Assembly (NCBI RefSeq): GCF_900113715.1
Contig: NZ_FOQK01000012.1
Location: 28,260-92,259, forward strand
Reading direction: 5' to 3'
DNA from: Pseudoselenomonas ruminantium
GTDB lineage: Bacteria > Bacillota > Negativicutes > Selenomonadales > Selenomonadaceae
DNA length: 64,000 nt
Position numbers and translations under genes: made by a program
Shown: positions 27,343-36,102 of the stretch, in pieces
How positions within the stretch are numbered: position 1 is the stretch's first letter
How the letters are laid out: the number at the start of each line of letters is the position of its first letter
The notes under the pieces: model-generated
Database searches by the model: none
What the model saw: only the letters and a program-made list of their open reading frames with translations
What the model was told of the DNA's origin: nothing

Positions 27343-28017
27343 GCAAATTGCAGTTTATCTGTCCGTACGTGGTTAAAACAAACTCGGTACAGCTCAGCTT
27401 GGGTGGGGGCGGGTGCACTTTTTCTCCGCTCTCGCTAAATGACCCGCGCGGCTGCTTTAGTACGTACTTAGATACATGTGCCGGGCAGGCCAGCGGCACG
27501 CCAATACATCGAAACGTTCTAGGAAGTACCTACCGCGGGCCATCCCTCACTGCGTTCGGGCAAATCGCTCCCGCTGCGAAGAAAGTGTACCCGCCTCCGC
27601 CCTCTGCTACGTTTGGATAAGCCTGCTTTGTTCCGGCATTAGGCTACGAATTACAGCGATGTGCTTGTTACGAGAGAAACGGTTCGTACCATCTCAGATT
27701 TCCATTACCAAAGGGGCGAACGGGGTAGTGCTTCTTTCTGTCTGGAGCGACTGTCCTGCGCAGCAGGACTGGGCCGTAAGCGCATAAGCTAGACTCCGAT
27801 GTGTACGCCGCGACCTGGTGACGGGAGCAGGTAACTAAGTCCGCAGAACTAGGCATACGGTCCATTTAGCGGAAACAGAAAAAGTACTACCCCGTGAACC
27901 CCGCGCTTCGTAGTAGCAGGATTCCATACGGACGCATACACCTCATCCGAGCGCTTCGCGCCCACCTTCCCCTCGGTAAGGGGAAGGCTGGAACTAAACC
28001 GTCAAACTGCAATTTGC
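27343..28017. mobile_element. Gene-free element with 14-bp terminal inverted repeats
   Basis: GCAAATTGCAGTTT at 27343-27356 and its exact reverse complement at 28004-28017 bound 675 bp with no credible gene. Inside are two long imperfect inverted-repeat units: one pairs about 27405-27450 with 27580-27605 (arms containing GGCGGGTGCACTTTTTCTCC and its relative), the other pairs 27713-27745 with 27870-27903 (arms containing CGGGGTAGTGCTTCTTTCTG). The arms of the two units resemble each other (ACTTTTTCT, CGCTAAATG, ACTTAG). A dispersed repeat copy lies near the right end. No transposase is present, so it would be a non-autonomous, MITE-like element; I see no clear target duplication. Confidence 0.7.
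27939..27987 (-). repeat. Dispersed palindromic repeat, copy 2
   Basis: Reverse complement of the repeat at 1894-1939: hairpin CCTTCCCC / GGGGAAGG with a different loop, then the same 26-base tail ending GATGAGGTG. The tail is identical in both copies. It lies inside the TIR-bounded element. Confidence 0.85.
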
Positions 28018-28132
28018 TGTATTACGGGGCATCTATTCCTTAAAATATAATTTTCACAATTGATAGGAAACAGGATATTTTGAATAGAAGTCGAATAGAG
28101 TAAGTGTATATCGATAGGCGGGAGGAGAGCAG

Positions 28133-28549
28133 ATGAAACAGGAACAAGGTCTCGTCGTCGAGGTCTATGACGGGCTGGCGAAGATAAAAGTCGGGCGTCA
28201 TGCGGAGTGCACGAGCTGCGGGGCGTGTCCGTCGAGCCGTCAGGTGATGGTCGAGGCGGTCAACAAGATCGGCGCCCATCCCGGTCAGCGCGTGCGTTTT
28301 GCCATGCAGGAGCAGAATGTGCTCGTCGGGGCATTTGTCGTATTCGTACTGCCCCTGCTGGCCGCGGGGCTTGGCGCTGCGGCCGGCTGGCTGCTGGCGC
28401 CGTCCCTGTCCGTTTCGGCGGCACAGGGCAGCGCAGGTCTTGCGCTGGTGGCCTTGGTATTGGCCTTGGGCTTTGTGCGGTCCTTTGACCGCCGTGTGGC
28501 CAGACGGCAGGAGATGAAACCCGTCATCGTCGAAATCCTGGCGGATTGA
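28133..28549 (+). CDS. rseC: SoxR-reducing system protein RseC family
   Basis: Small membrane protein that accompanies Rnf complexes. The N-terminal cytoplasmic part has CTSCGACPSS with three cysteines, as in RseC/MucC proteins, followed by two hydrophobic segments (about 60-85 and 95-113) and a short basic tail. In other bacteria it works with Rnf to keep SoxR reduced, but a role in Rnf maturation or redox sensing is as likely here. ATG 28133 is preceded by GGAGGAGAG. rnfC starts 33 bases after its stop. Confidence 0.85.
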   Translation: MKQEQGLVVEVYDGLAKIKVGRHAECTSCGACPSSRQVMVEAVNKIGAHPGQRVRFAMQEQNVLVGAFVVFVLPLLAAGLGAAAGWLLAPSLSVSAAQGSAGLALVALVLALGFVRSFDRRVARRQEMKPVIVEILAD

Positions 28550-28582
28550 GATGTGAATCGCGAAAGCTATGAGGTGATGTTG

Positions 28583-29938
28583 ATGTTCAAGAGTTTTTTG
28601 GGGGGGATCCACCCGCAGGACGGCAAGGCGCTGACCAAGGATAAACCCATCGAGGTGATGGCACCGCCAGCGGAACTCGTTGTGCCGCTGAGCCAGCATA
28701 TCGGTGCACCTTGTGCGCCCTGTGTCAAGGTGGGTGATGTGGTAAAGCGCGGCCAGCTTATCGGGACGAGTCCGGCGTTCATGCATGCGGATATCCATGC
28801 GCCGGCGGCTGGGAAGGTCGTGCGCATCGAGGAGCGGCCGCATTCCGGGCGCATCAGCTGTCCTGCGGTGGTCATCGAATGCGATGGGGCCGATGAATGG
28901 GTGGAAGGACTGCCGCTGAGCCGCGACTGGCAGGCGATGACGGCTGAGGAAATCCTCGGTGCGATCCAGTCGGCCGGCATCGTTGGTATGGGGGGCGCTA
29001 CTTTTCCTGCGCATATCAAGCTGAACCCTTCTAAGCCTGTGGACATCCTGATCCTCAACGGTGCGGAGTGTGAGCCGTATCTGACAGCGGATTACCGGCT
29101 GATGCTGGAGGAACCCGCACATATTGTGGAGGGCGTGCAGATCCTTGCCAAGGTGCTTGGCGTCAAGCGCAGTGTCATCGGCATTGAGGACAATAAGCCT
29201 GAGGCCATTGCGGCATTGGAGAAGGCTTGTGCCGGTACGGGCATCGAAGTCGTGGCCCTCAAGACAAAGTATCCGCAGGGCGCGGAGAAGATGCTGATCA
29301 AGGTCATCGCGGATCGTGAGGTGCCGATGGGCGGGCTGCCGATGGATGTCGGGGCTGTCGTGCAGAACGTGGGGACTGTGGCGGCCATCGACGATGCAGT
29401 CGTGCGTGGCCTGCCGCTGACGGAACGCGTCACGACGGTGTCGGGGGATGCGGTGGCCGAGCCAAAGAACCTGCGCGTGCGCATCGGCACGAAGTTCAGC
29501 GATGCCATCGCGTTCTGCGGTGGCTTGCGCGAGACGCCGGATAAACTCATCGCTGGCGGCCCGATGATGGGCATGGCGCAGACAACAGCGGAAGTGCCGA
29601 TCATGAAAGGCTCATCGGGTATTCTGGCGCTGACGCGCAAAGTCACAGAGCATGGTCCGGAGATGAACTGTATCCGCTGCGGGCGCTGCGTCAAGGCCTG
29701 CCCGATGGGGCTCGTGCCGAGCATGCTGTCGATTCTCTCGGAGCGGCAGGATTTTGCAGGCTGCCGGGATGAATACGGGCTTATGAACTGCGTGGAGTGC
29801 GGCTGCTGCACCTATGTGTGTTCGGCCAAGCGCAATATCGTGCAATACATCAAGAACGCGAAGGGCTTTGTACGGGCGGAGATGGCAAAAGCCAAGGCCA
29901 AAGCTGAGGCGCAGAAGAAGGAGGGCGGTGCGAAATGA
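28583..29938 (+). CDS. rnfC: Electron transport complex subunit RnfC
   Basis: Peripheral, NADH-facing subunit of the Rnf complex (ferredoxin:NAD+ oxidoreductase coupled to ion pumping). It starts with the usual GGIHPQDGKALTKDKPIEV, has the Rossmann-like GMGGATFPAHIKL and NGAECEPYLTADYR of the NADH/FMN region, and two 4Fe-4S clusters, CIRCGRCVKACP and CVECGCCTYVC with a distal Cys-Pro. ATG 28583 follows GAGGTGATG; ATG 28577 and GTG 28553 are in-frame alternatives. The end overlaps rnfD by four bases. Length 451. Confidence 0.96.
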   Translation: MFKSFLGGIHPQDGKALTKDKPIEVMAPPAELVVPLSQHIGAPCAPCVKVGDVVKRGQLIGTSPAFMHADIHAPAAGKVVRIEERPHSGRISCPAVVIECDGADEWVEGLPLSRDWQAMTAEEILGAIQSAGIVGMGGATFPAHIKLNPSKPVDILILNGAECEPYLTADYRLMLEEPAHIVEGVQILAKVLGVKRSVIGIEDNKPEAIAALEKACAGTGIEVVALKTKYPQGAEKMLIKVIADREVPMGGLPMDVGAVVQNVGTVAAIDDAVVRGLPLTERVTTVSGDAVAEPKNLRVRIGTKFSDAIAFCGGLRETPDKLIAGGPMMGMAQTTAEVPIMKGSSGILALTRKVTEHGPEMNCIRCGRCVKACPMGLVPSMLSILSERQDFAGCRDEYGLMNCVECGCCTYVCSAKRNIVQYIKNAKGFVRAEMAKAKAKAEAQKKEGGAK

Positions 29939-30933
29939 GCGAGATGAGTGAAAGACAGTACACGATTTCTGCCTCTCCGCATATCCGCGACGATGAGACG
30001 ATATCCCACATCATGTGGCAGGTCAATGCAGCCTTGCTGCCAGCGGCTTTGTTTGCCATCTGGTGGTTTGGCTTCCCCGCACTTATCAATATGCTAACCG
30101 GTATCGTGTTTGCTGTAGGCGCAGAGTACGTCTGGCAACGGGCGCTCAAGCGGCCCGTTACCGCCTTTGATGGCAGCGCCTGCATTACGGGGCTTTTGCT
30201 GGCGATGTCCATGTCGCCGCTGTTGCCGCCGTATATGGTCGCCATCGGCTCAGTGCTGGCTATCGTGGTCGCCAAGCAGTCGATGGGCGGGCTGGGGTTC
30301 AATATCTTCAACCCTGCGCATATTGGCCGCGCTGCCCTTATGGTGTCATGGCCGGTGGCGATGACGACCTGGACGAAGATGCAGGATATGGGCGCAGGCG
30401 TCGATGCGATGACGAGTGCGACGCCGCTCAACATCCTGAAACTGCAGGGCTATGATGCGCTGGTGAGCACCTTCGGCGGGCAGGCCGCCATGTACTGGCA
30501 TATGTTCATCGGCACGCGCAACGGCTCGCTGGGGGAGACGAGTACGGTGCTGCTGCTGGCCGGCGGTATCTATCTGATCGCGAAGGGCTATGTGAACTGG
30601 ATCGTGCCAGCGGTCATGATCGCGACGGTCGGCGTGCTGACTTTTGTATTTGGTCCGGCAGGACTGTTCACGGGGGATCCGCTGTTCCATATGATGGCCG
30701 GCGGACTGATGCTCGGTGCATTCTTCATGGCCACCGACATGGTCACGATACCGATGACGGTCAAGGGGCAGGTGATCTTTGCCGTGGGCGCGGGCGCTAT
30801 CACGGTGCTGATCCGCCTGATTGGCGGCTATCCAGAGGGGGTCTGCTACTCGATCCTGCTGATGAATGCGGTGACGCCGCTTATCGACCGGTTCACGAAA
30901 CCGCGGATTTTTGGCGCAGGGGGTGACAAATGA
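29935..30933 (+). CDS. rnfD: Electron transport complex subunit RnfD
   Basis: Integral membrane subunit with about nine spans that carries a covalently attached FMN. The flavinylation site lies in SATPLN (after the AGVDAMT stretch), typical of RnfD/NqrB. MGGLGFNIFNPAHIGRAALM is the conserved membrane motif. 332 residues. ATG 29935 overlaps the rnfC stop as ATGA and its own stop overlaps rnfG, so translation is coupled through the operon. Confidence 0.96.
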   Translation: MSEMSERQYTISASPHIRDDETISHIMWQVNAALLPAALFAIWWFGFPALINMLTGIVFAVGAEYVWQRALKRPVTAFDGSACITGLLLAMSMSPLLPPYMVAIGSVLAIVVAKQSMGGLGFNIFNPAHIGRAALMVSWPVAMTTWTKMQDMGAGVDAMTSATPLNILKLQGYDALVSTFGGQAAMYWHMFIGTRNGSLGETSTVLLLAGGIYLIAKGYVNWIVPAVMIATVGVLTFVFGPAGLFTGDPLFHMMAGGLMLGAFFMATDMVTIPMTVKGQVIFAVGAGAITVLIRLIGGYPEGVCYSILLMNAVTPLIDRFTKPRIFGAGGDK

Positions 30934-31481
30934 TGGCTGAGGAACATTCGATTGTGAAGATTGCCGCCAATCTGGCCATGGCGTGCTTTATCTCAGGCGT
31001 CGTCATCGGTTCGGTCTACTATGTGACTGCACCGGTGGCTGCCCAGAAGGCTGAGCTCATGCGGCAGGAGTCGATGAAGTCCTTGGTGCCTGCGGCCGAG
31101 GCTTTCCAGCCGGTTGACGGCCATGAGGGCTGGTTTGCGGCGCAGAAGGCGGGAAAGACGGTGGCCTATATCGTGCCGGGGGAGAGCAAAGGCTATGGCG
31201 GTACCATCAAGCTGCTGGTGGCGGTCTCTGCCGATGCGAAGGTCATCGACTACAACATCCTCGAGCACAATGAGACGCCCGGCCTTGGCGACAATGCCCA
31301 GAAACCGGCTTTCCGCGGGCAGTTCGCCGGCAAGGGCGCTGCGCAGCTTATGGTTACGAAAAATCCTGCCGATAAGGATGCTATCCAGGCGATGACTGGT
31401 GCGACGATTTCCTCGCGGGCTGTGACCAAGGGCGTCAAACAGGCTGTTGAGGAAGTTGCCCAGCTGACGGGAGGGAAATGA
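30930..31481 (+). CDS. rnfG: Electron transport complex subunit RnfG
   Basis: One N-terminal membrane anchor (about residues 12-35) followed by an extracytoplasmic FMN-binding domain. TGATISSRAV near residue 155 contains the Thr that takes FMN by a phosphoester bond (SGATISS-type site). NETPGLGDNA is also conserved. 183 residues. Overlaps rnfD by four bases; rnfE begins two bases after its stop. Confidence 0.95.
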   Translation: MMAEEHSIVKIAANLAMACFISGVVIGSVYYVTAPVAAQKAELMRQESMKSLVPAAEAFQPVDGHEGWFAAQKAGKTVAYIVPGESKGYGGTIKLLVAVSADAKVIDYNILEHNETPGLGDNAQKPAFRGQFAGKGAAQLMVTKNPADKDAIQAMTGATISSRAVTKGVKQAVEEVAQLTGGK

Positions 31482-31482
31482 T

Positions 31483-32133
31483 ATGAAGGAACTTTGGCAA
31501 ATTTTCAGCAAGGGACTTGTCGCTGAGAATCCAATTTTCATTCTCGCCTTGTCCCTGTGCCCAGCCCTGGCTGTCACGACGACAGTCATCAATGGCTTGA
31601 CGATGGGGCTTACCGTCACGTTTGTCATCACGACGAACAATGTGGTCGTCTCGATCGTGCGCAACTGGGTCAATCCGAAGGTGCGCGTGCCGGTCTACAT
31701 CACGTCGATTGCCACGATCGTCACGGTGGCGCAGCTCGTGCTGCAGGCATATTTCCCCGAGCTTTACAAGGCTATGGGCATCTATCTGGCGCTGGTCGTC
31801 GTCTTTGCGATCATCCTGGCGCGGGCTGAGGTCTATGCCTCGAAGCACGGCGTGATCAAGTCCTTTGCTGACGGTTTTGGCATGGGCTGCGGTTTTACGC
31901 TGGCCATGCTGATCATCTCAGTGATCCGTGAGCTCATCGGCGCAGGTACTATCCTTGGCATGCCGGTCTTCGGCGAGGGCTATGAGCCCATGCTCATGAT
32001 GGTATTGCCGCCAGGCGCCTTTATCCTGATCGGCTATCTGGTCGCGGCGACCAAGACCTGGAACAAGCATGTGGAAGAGCGGCGGGCGCAGGAGGCGCGG
32101 CGCCTGGCGGCGATGAAAGGGGCTGAGTCGTGA
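31483..32133 (+). CDS. rnfE: Electron transport complex subunit RnfE
   Basis: Six-span membrane subunit homologous to RnfA, 216 residues. NPIFILALSLCPALAVTT and the later GMGCGFTLAMLIISVIREL hold the conserved Cys residues that share an iron-sulfur site between RnfA and RnfE in known structures. The C-terminus is a basic, cytoplasmic tail. Its stop overlaps the start of rnfA. Confidence 0.96.
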   Translation: MKELWQIFSKGLVAENPIFILALSLCPALAVTTTVINGLTMGLTVTFVITTNNVVVSIVRNWVNPKVRVPVYITSIATIVTVAQLVLQAYFPELYKAMGIYLALVVVFAIILARAEVYASKHGVIKSFADGFGMGCGFTLAMLIISVIRELIGAGTILGMPVFGEGYEPMLMMVLPPGAFILIGYLVAATKTWNKHVEERRAQEARRLAAMKGAES

Positions 32134-32708
32134 TGGCAGAATATCTTACGTTATTTATCGGCGCAGTCATCGTCAACAATTTCGTGCTGACGAAGTTCCT
32201 CGGCTTGTGCATCTTCTTTGGCATCTCGAAGAATCTCAGTGCCTCGGTGGGCATGGGCATGGCCGTGACCTCGGTCATGACCATGAGTTCCATCCTCGCG
32301 TGGATCGTTTACTTCTTTGTGCTGCAGCCGCTGGGGCTGACGTTCTTGACGACTATCGTCTTCGTCGTGCTGACGGCAAGTTTCGTGCAGCTCCTGGAGC
32401 TCATCATCAAGAAACAGGCCCCGGCACTCTACAACATGTGGGGCATCTACCTGTTGCTGATCGCGACGAACTGCATCGTGCTGGCGGTGCCGCTCTTGAA
32501 CGTCGAGAACAGCTACAGCCTTATGAAGAGCATTGTCTTTGCCATCGGTTCCGGGCTGGGCTTTGCCGTGGCCATCATCCTGATGGCGAGCCTGCGTGAA
32601 AAGCTTGCCTATGCAGATGTGCCCAAGCCGCTGGAGGGCATTGGCATTGCCTTCATTCTGGCGGGCATGCTGTCGCTGGCTTTCCTGGGCTTTTCGGGGA
32701 TGTTATAA
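32133..32708 (+). CDS. rnfA: Electron transport complex subunit RnfA
   Basis: Six-span membrane protein, 191 residues from ATG 32133 (a GTG one codon earlier is also possible). The start region VNNFVLTKFLGLCIFFGISK contains the conserved Cys, and the second, NCIVLAVPLL, lies in the later half, matching RnfE in inverted topology. It has the strict small size of the family. The gap to rnfB is 39 bases with AGGAGG before rnfB. Confidence 0.96.
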   Translation: MAEYLTLFIGAVIVNNFVLTKFLGLCIFFGISKNLSASVGMGMAVTSVMTMSSILAWIVYFFVLQPLGLTFLTTIVFVVLTASFVQLLELIIKKQAPALYNMWGIYLLLIATNCIVLAVPLLNVENSYSLMKSIVFAIGSGLGFAVAIILMASLREKLAYADVPKPLEGIGIAFILAGMLSLAFLGFSGML

Positions 32709-32747
32709 GGGCCTTCCATCAAGGGAAGTGCCGCTAGGAGGTACTCT

Positions 32748-33590
32748 ATGAACACAGCAATCATGATAATCGTCGTGCTCGTTGGCGTCGGCGCGTTTTT
32801 CGGGATTGTGCTGGCGCTGGCGGATAAGAGATTCGCCATGGAGGTCAATCCGCTGATCCATGAAGTCGAAGACATCCTGCCCAAGGGGCAGTGTGGTGCC
32901 TGCGGCTTTGCAGGCTGTGCCAAGTATGCGGAGGCCGTCGTCGAAGATGAGTCGGTGCCGCCGGATCTCTGCGTGCCGGGCAAAGCAGCGGTAGCCGCAA
33001 AGGTAGCGGAGCTCACGGGCAAGAAGGCCGGGGCCTCTGAGCCCAAGTATGCACAGCTGAAGTGCCGCGGGACGAAGACGGCTGCGGCTATGGCCGCGCA
33101 CTATGAGGGGGTGCCTGACTGTGCGGCGGCTAAGCTCATACAGGGCGGCCCGAAGGGCTGCAAGTATGGCTGCATCGGTTTTGGCAACTGCGTCAGGGCT
33201 TGCCCGTTCGGGGCGCTGTCCATGGGGGAAGACGGCCTGCCCGTAGTCGATAAGGCCATCTGCACGGGCTGCGGCAAGTGTGTGGCAACCTGTCCCCAGG
33301 CTTTGCTTACCTTGCAGACCTTCACGGCGCCCGTACAGGTCGTCTGCAGATCGCATGACAAGGGCCCCGTGGCCAAGAAGCTTTGTCAGCACGCCTGCAT
33401 CGGCTGTGGCCTCTGCATGCGTAGCTGTACGCAGGGGGCTATCACCATCGACCGCTTCGTGGCCGTGGTTGACCCGTCAAAATGCCGGGACTGCCCGGAG
33501 CCGGTATGCCTGGCCAAGTGCCCGACCAAGGCGATACAGGCCTTGGTGCGGCCTGAGGAGGGTGACTGTGCTATAATGAAAGTATCATAA
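32748..33590 (+). CDS. rnfB: Electron transport complex subunit RnfB
   Basis: Ferredoxin-like subunit that accepts electrons from reduced ferredoxin. An N-terminal membrane anchor (4-26) leads to the RnfB cluster motif CGACGFAGCAKYAEAV plus a distal Cys, then several ferredoxin-type motifs: CIGFGNCVRACP, CTGCGKCVATCP, CIGCGLCMRSC and CRDCPEPVCLAKCP. 280 residues. As in many Firmicutes, rnfB is last in the order C-D-G-E-A-B. The M18 peptidase gene begins 17 bases after it and may be on the same transcript. Confidence 0.96.
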   Translation: MNTAIMIIVVLVGVGAFFGIVLALADKRFAMEVNPLIHEVEDILPKGQCGACGFAGCAKYAEAVVEDESVPPDLCVPGKAAVAAKVAELTGKKAGASEPKYAQLKCRGTKTAAAMAAHYEGVPDCAAAKLIQGGPKGCKYGCIGFGNCVRACPFGALSMGEDGLPVVDKAICTGCGKCVATCPQALLTLQTFTAPVQVVCRSHDKGPVAKKLCQHACIGCGLCMRSCTQGAITIDRFVAVVDPSKCRDCPEPVCLAKCPTKAIQALVRPEEGDCAIMKVS

Positions 33591-33607
33591 GAATAAGGAC
33601 TGATTGG

Positions 33608-34921
33608 ATGAATGTAGAAACGGAAGAATTGCTTGATTTCATCGCCGAGTGCCCGACGCCTTTCCATACGGTGCAAGCAAGCGCGACACGGCTGCGGCTG
33701 GCTGGCTTTGCCGAGCTGCCGCTGGCCGGGCCCTGGGAGCTCAAGCGGGGCGGCAGGTACTTTGTGACGGTTTACGACTCGACATTACTGGCTTTTGTCG
33801 TGGGCGAGACGGACGGGCCCTTGAGGATAGCGGCAGCCCATACGGACTTTCCGTGTTTCCGCATAAAGCCGCAGGCCGGCATCGTCAAGGAGAAGTGTGG
33901 CCTTTTGAATGTCGAGAAATACGGTGGGCTCATCCTGCGCTCGTGGCTTGACCGGCCTCTTTCGCTGGCGGGCAAGATCGTCCTGCGCGGCGAGGATGCC
34001 TTCAATCCGGAAATCCGGCTTGTGGATTTCGAGCGTCCGCTGGTGACGATCCCCAGTCTGGCCATCCATATGGACCGTGAGGTCAACGATGAGGGCAAGC
34101 TCAACGCGCAGACGGATATGCTGCCACTGGCAGCGGCCTTTGCGGGGCGGGAGACAGCTGATGCGGCAGATGAGGCAGCAGATAAGGAGAAGTCCTTCTT
34201 TGTGGATTGGCTGGCTGGCGAGCTTGAAGTGCCAGCGGCAGATATCCTTTCGTATGAACTGTCGGCCTATCCCGTGGAGCAGGGCTGCACGCTGGGGCTG
34301 GGCGATGAGTTCGTCTCTTCGCCGCGCCTTGACAATCTGACCTCGGTACAGGCCTGCCTTGATGGCATCTGTGCGGCCGAAGCTATGGGCCGGGGACTGC
34401 GTCTGGCCGCATTGTTCGATAACGAGGAAGTCGGCAGCAATACGAAGCAGGGGGCAGGCTCGGCAGTGCTGATGCAGGTCTTGGAGCGCATCTATGCTGC
34501 CTTGGGGCTCACCAAGGAGCAGCTTTTCATCGACATTGCGGCGGGCTTCATGCTGTCGGTGGATGTGGCGCATGCTGTGCACCCGAATCATGTGGATAAG
34601 GCCGACCCTGTCGTGCATCCGGTGCTGGGCGGCGGCCTTGCCATCAAGCAGGCCGCGAGCCAGTCGTACGCCGGTGATGCCGAGGCCGTCGCCATCGTGC
34701 GCAGTCTCTGTGAGGAGGAGGGGATTGCCTGGCAGCAGTTCGTCAACCGCAGCGACAGCCGTGGCGGCTCGACGCTGGGATCGATTGCTTCTGCACTGGT
34801 GCCGCTGCGCACGATGGATGTTGGTGTGCCGATCCTTTCCATGCATTCTGCGCGAGAGACAATGGCCGGAAGTGACCAGCAGGCATTGGTGCGCTTGCTG
34901 CAGCGCTTCTATCAGGAATGA
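33608..34921 (+). CDS. apeB: M18 family aminopeptidase
   Basis: Cytosolic zinc aminopeptidase preferring acidic N-terminal residues. Metal and catalytic motifs are AAHTDFPCFRIKP (His ligand), FDNEEVGSNTKQGAGS (Glu residues) and the DVAHAVHPNH stretch; the C-terminal His ligand is in ILSMHSARE. At 437 residues it fits the M18 family. GGACTGATTGG precedes ATG 33608. A terminator follows at 34929. Confidence 0.93.
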   Translation: MNVETEELLDFIAECPTPFHTVQASATRLRLAGFAELPLAGPWELKRGGRYFVTVYDSTLLAFVVGETDGPLRIAAAHTDFPCFRIKPQAGIVKEKCGLLNVEKYGGLILRSWLDRPLSLAGKIVLRGEDAFNPEIRLVDFERPLVTIPSLAIHMDREVNDEGKLNAQTDMLPLAAAFAGRETADAADEAADKEKSFFVDWLAGELEVPAADILSYELSAYPVEQGCTLGLGDEFVSSPRLDNLTSVQACLDGICAAEAMGRGLRLAALFDNEEVGSNTKQGAGSAVLMQVLERIYAALGLTKEQLFIDIAAGFMLSVDVAHAVHPNHVDKADPVVHPVLGGGLAIKQAASQSYAGDAEAVAIVRSLCEEEGIAWQQFVNRSDSRGGSTLGSIASALVPLRTMDVGVPILSMHSARETMAGSDQQALVRLLQRFYQE

Positions 34922-34928
34922 CATATGG

Positions 34929-34980
34929 AAACGATGTGTGTATTGTATACAGATATACTTTACATACATCGTTTTTTTTT
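34929..34980 (+). terminator. Terminator after M18 aminopeptidase
   Basis: AAACGATGTGTGTA pairs with TACATACATCGTTT across an AT-rich loop, followed by nine or more T residues. It ends the rnf-apeB unit. Confidence 0.88.
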
Positions 34981-34992
34981 ATAATCAAGCGG

Positions 34993-35021
34993 TTGCTTGT
35001 GTATATGCACTATGCTATAAT
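34993..35021 (+). promoter_or_regulatory. Sigma-70-type promoter of TAXI transporter operon
   Basis: TTGCTT, a 17-base spacer and a perfect TATAAT lie 56 bases before the solute-binding protein start. Confidence 0.75.
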
Positions 35022-35076
35022 TACATATGAGATATGAATAATACTGTATGCAAAAAAAGACATGGGAGGCGTTTGT

Positions 35077-36039
35077 ATGAACTTTGGTAGATTCAAGAAA
35101 CTGGCAGCTATTGGTATGGCCATGGTCGTTTCGGCGGCACTGCTCACAGGCTGCGGCGGCGATGACGGCGGCAAGAAGTTCCTGAACATTGCAACGGGCG
35201 GTACGGCTGGTACGTACTATCCGATCGGCGGTGCGATGGCTGAGATCCTCAACAAGGATATCAAGGGTATGAACGCCAGCGCGCAGAGCACCGGCGCTAC
35301 GGTAGCGAATATCAACATGCTGAAGGATGGCTCGGTGGATCTGGCTATCGTTCAGAATGATATCACCTATTATGCCGTTAACGGCACGGAGATGTTTACG
35401 GACAAGAAGGTCGACAACATCCGCGGCATTGCCACGCTGTATCCGGAGACCTGCCAGTTCGTAACGCTCGATAAATCCGGCATCAAGTCGATTGCTGACC
35501 TCAAGGGCAAGAAGGTCGCTGTCGGTGCAGCTGGCTCGGGCGCTGAGGCCAATGCGCGTCAGATCCTTGAAGCCTATGGCATCACCTATAACGATATCGA
35601 GGTCCAGTACCTGTCCTTCGGTGAAGGTGCCAGTGCCCTCAAGGATGGCAATGTCGATGCAGCTTTCCTGACGGCAGGCTATCCGACGGCATCGGTACAG
35701 GATATCAGCTCGCAGAACAAGATCCGCCTGCTGCCGGTGGACGCCGACAAGGCAGATGCGCTGATTGCCAAGTATCCGTTCTATACGAAGACGACGATTC
35801 CGGCTGGCACGTATGCAGGCTTTGACGAGGAAGTCAAGACGATTTCCGTCATGGCAATGCTCGTAGCAACGGATAAGGTCGATGACAAGCTGGGCTATGA
35901 CATCGCCAAGGCCATCTTCTCGAACCTCGATCGTCTGCAGGCCGCTCATTCGGTCGGCAAGCTCATCACGAAAGAGGGCGCTACGAAGGGTATGTCCCTG
36001 CCGATGAATGCTGGTGCAGAGAAGTTCTTCAAAGAGTAA
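35077..36039 (+). CDS. TAXI-family TRAP transporter solute-binding lipoprotein
   Basis: Extracytoplasmic receptor of a TAXI-type TRAP transporter (substrates in the family include dicarboxylates and amino acids such as glutamate). Lipobox LLTGC puts the lipidated Cys at residue 26. Family marks: NIATGGTAGTYYPIGGAMAE, QSTGATVANINML, VAVGAAGSGAEANARQIL. ATG 35077 has GGGAGG at good distance; the ATG at 35062 lies upstream of that site. 320 residues. The membrane subunits follow after a hairpin that may reduce read-through, giving more receptor than permease. Confidence 0.92.
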   Translation: MNFGRFKKLAAIGMAMVVSAALLTGCGGDDGGKKFLNIATGGTAGTYYPIGGAMAEILNKDIKGMNASAQSTGATVANINMLKDGSVDLAIVQNDITYYAVNGTEMFTDKKVDNIRGIATLYPETCQFVTLDKSGIKSIADLKGKKVAVGAAGSGAEANARQILEAYGITYNDIEVQYLSFGEGASALKDGNVDAAFLTAGYPTASVQDISSQNKIRLLPVDADKADALIAKYPFYTKTTIPAGTYAGFDEEVKTISVMAMLVATDKVDDKLGYDIAKAIFSNLDRLQAAHSVGKLITKEGATKGMSLPMNAGAEKFFKE

Positions 36040-36056
36040 GCGATAGCGATTGCTGC

Positions 36057-36088
36057 TGATATGCCTTCCTCGCATGAGGAAGGCATAT
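36057..36088 (+). terminator. Intercistronic hairpin between TAXI receptor and membrane subunits
   Basis: ATATGCCTTCCTC and GAGGAAGGCATAT are perfect 13-base arms with a GCAT loop, followed by only TT. This is probably an attenuator or mRNA-stabilising hairpin rather than a full stop. Confidence 0.7.
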
Positions 36089-36102
36089 TTAGTGAGAGGG
36101 AA

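Noticed and set aside
27294..27787. Overlapping plus-strand frames in the TIR element
   Set aside because: They run through the terminator and hairpin arms, lack start sites and show no protein-like pattern.
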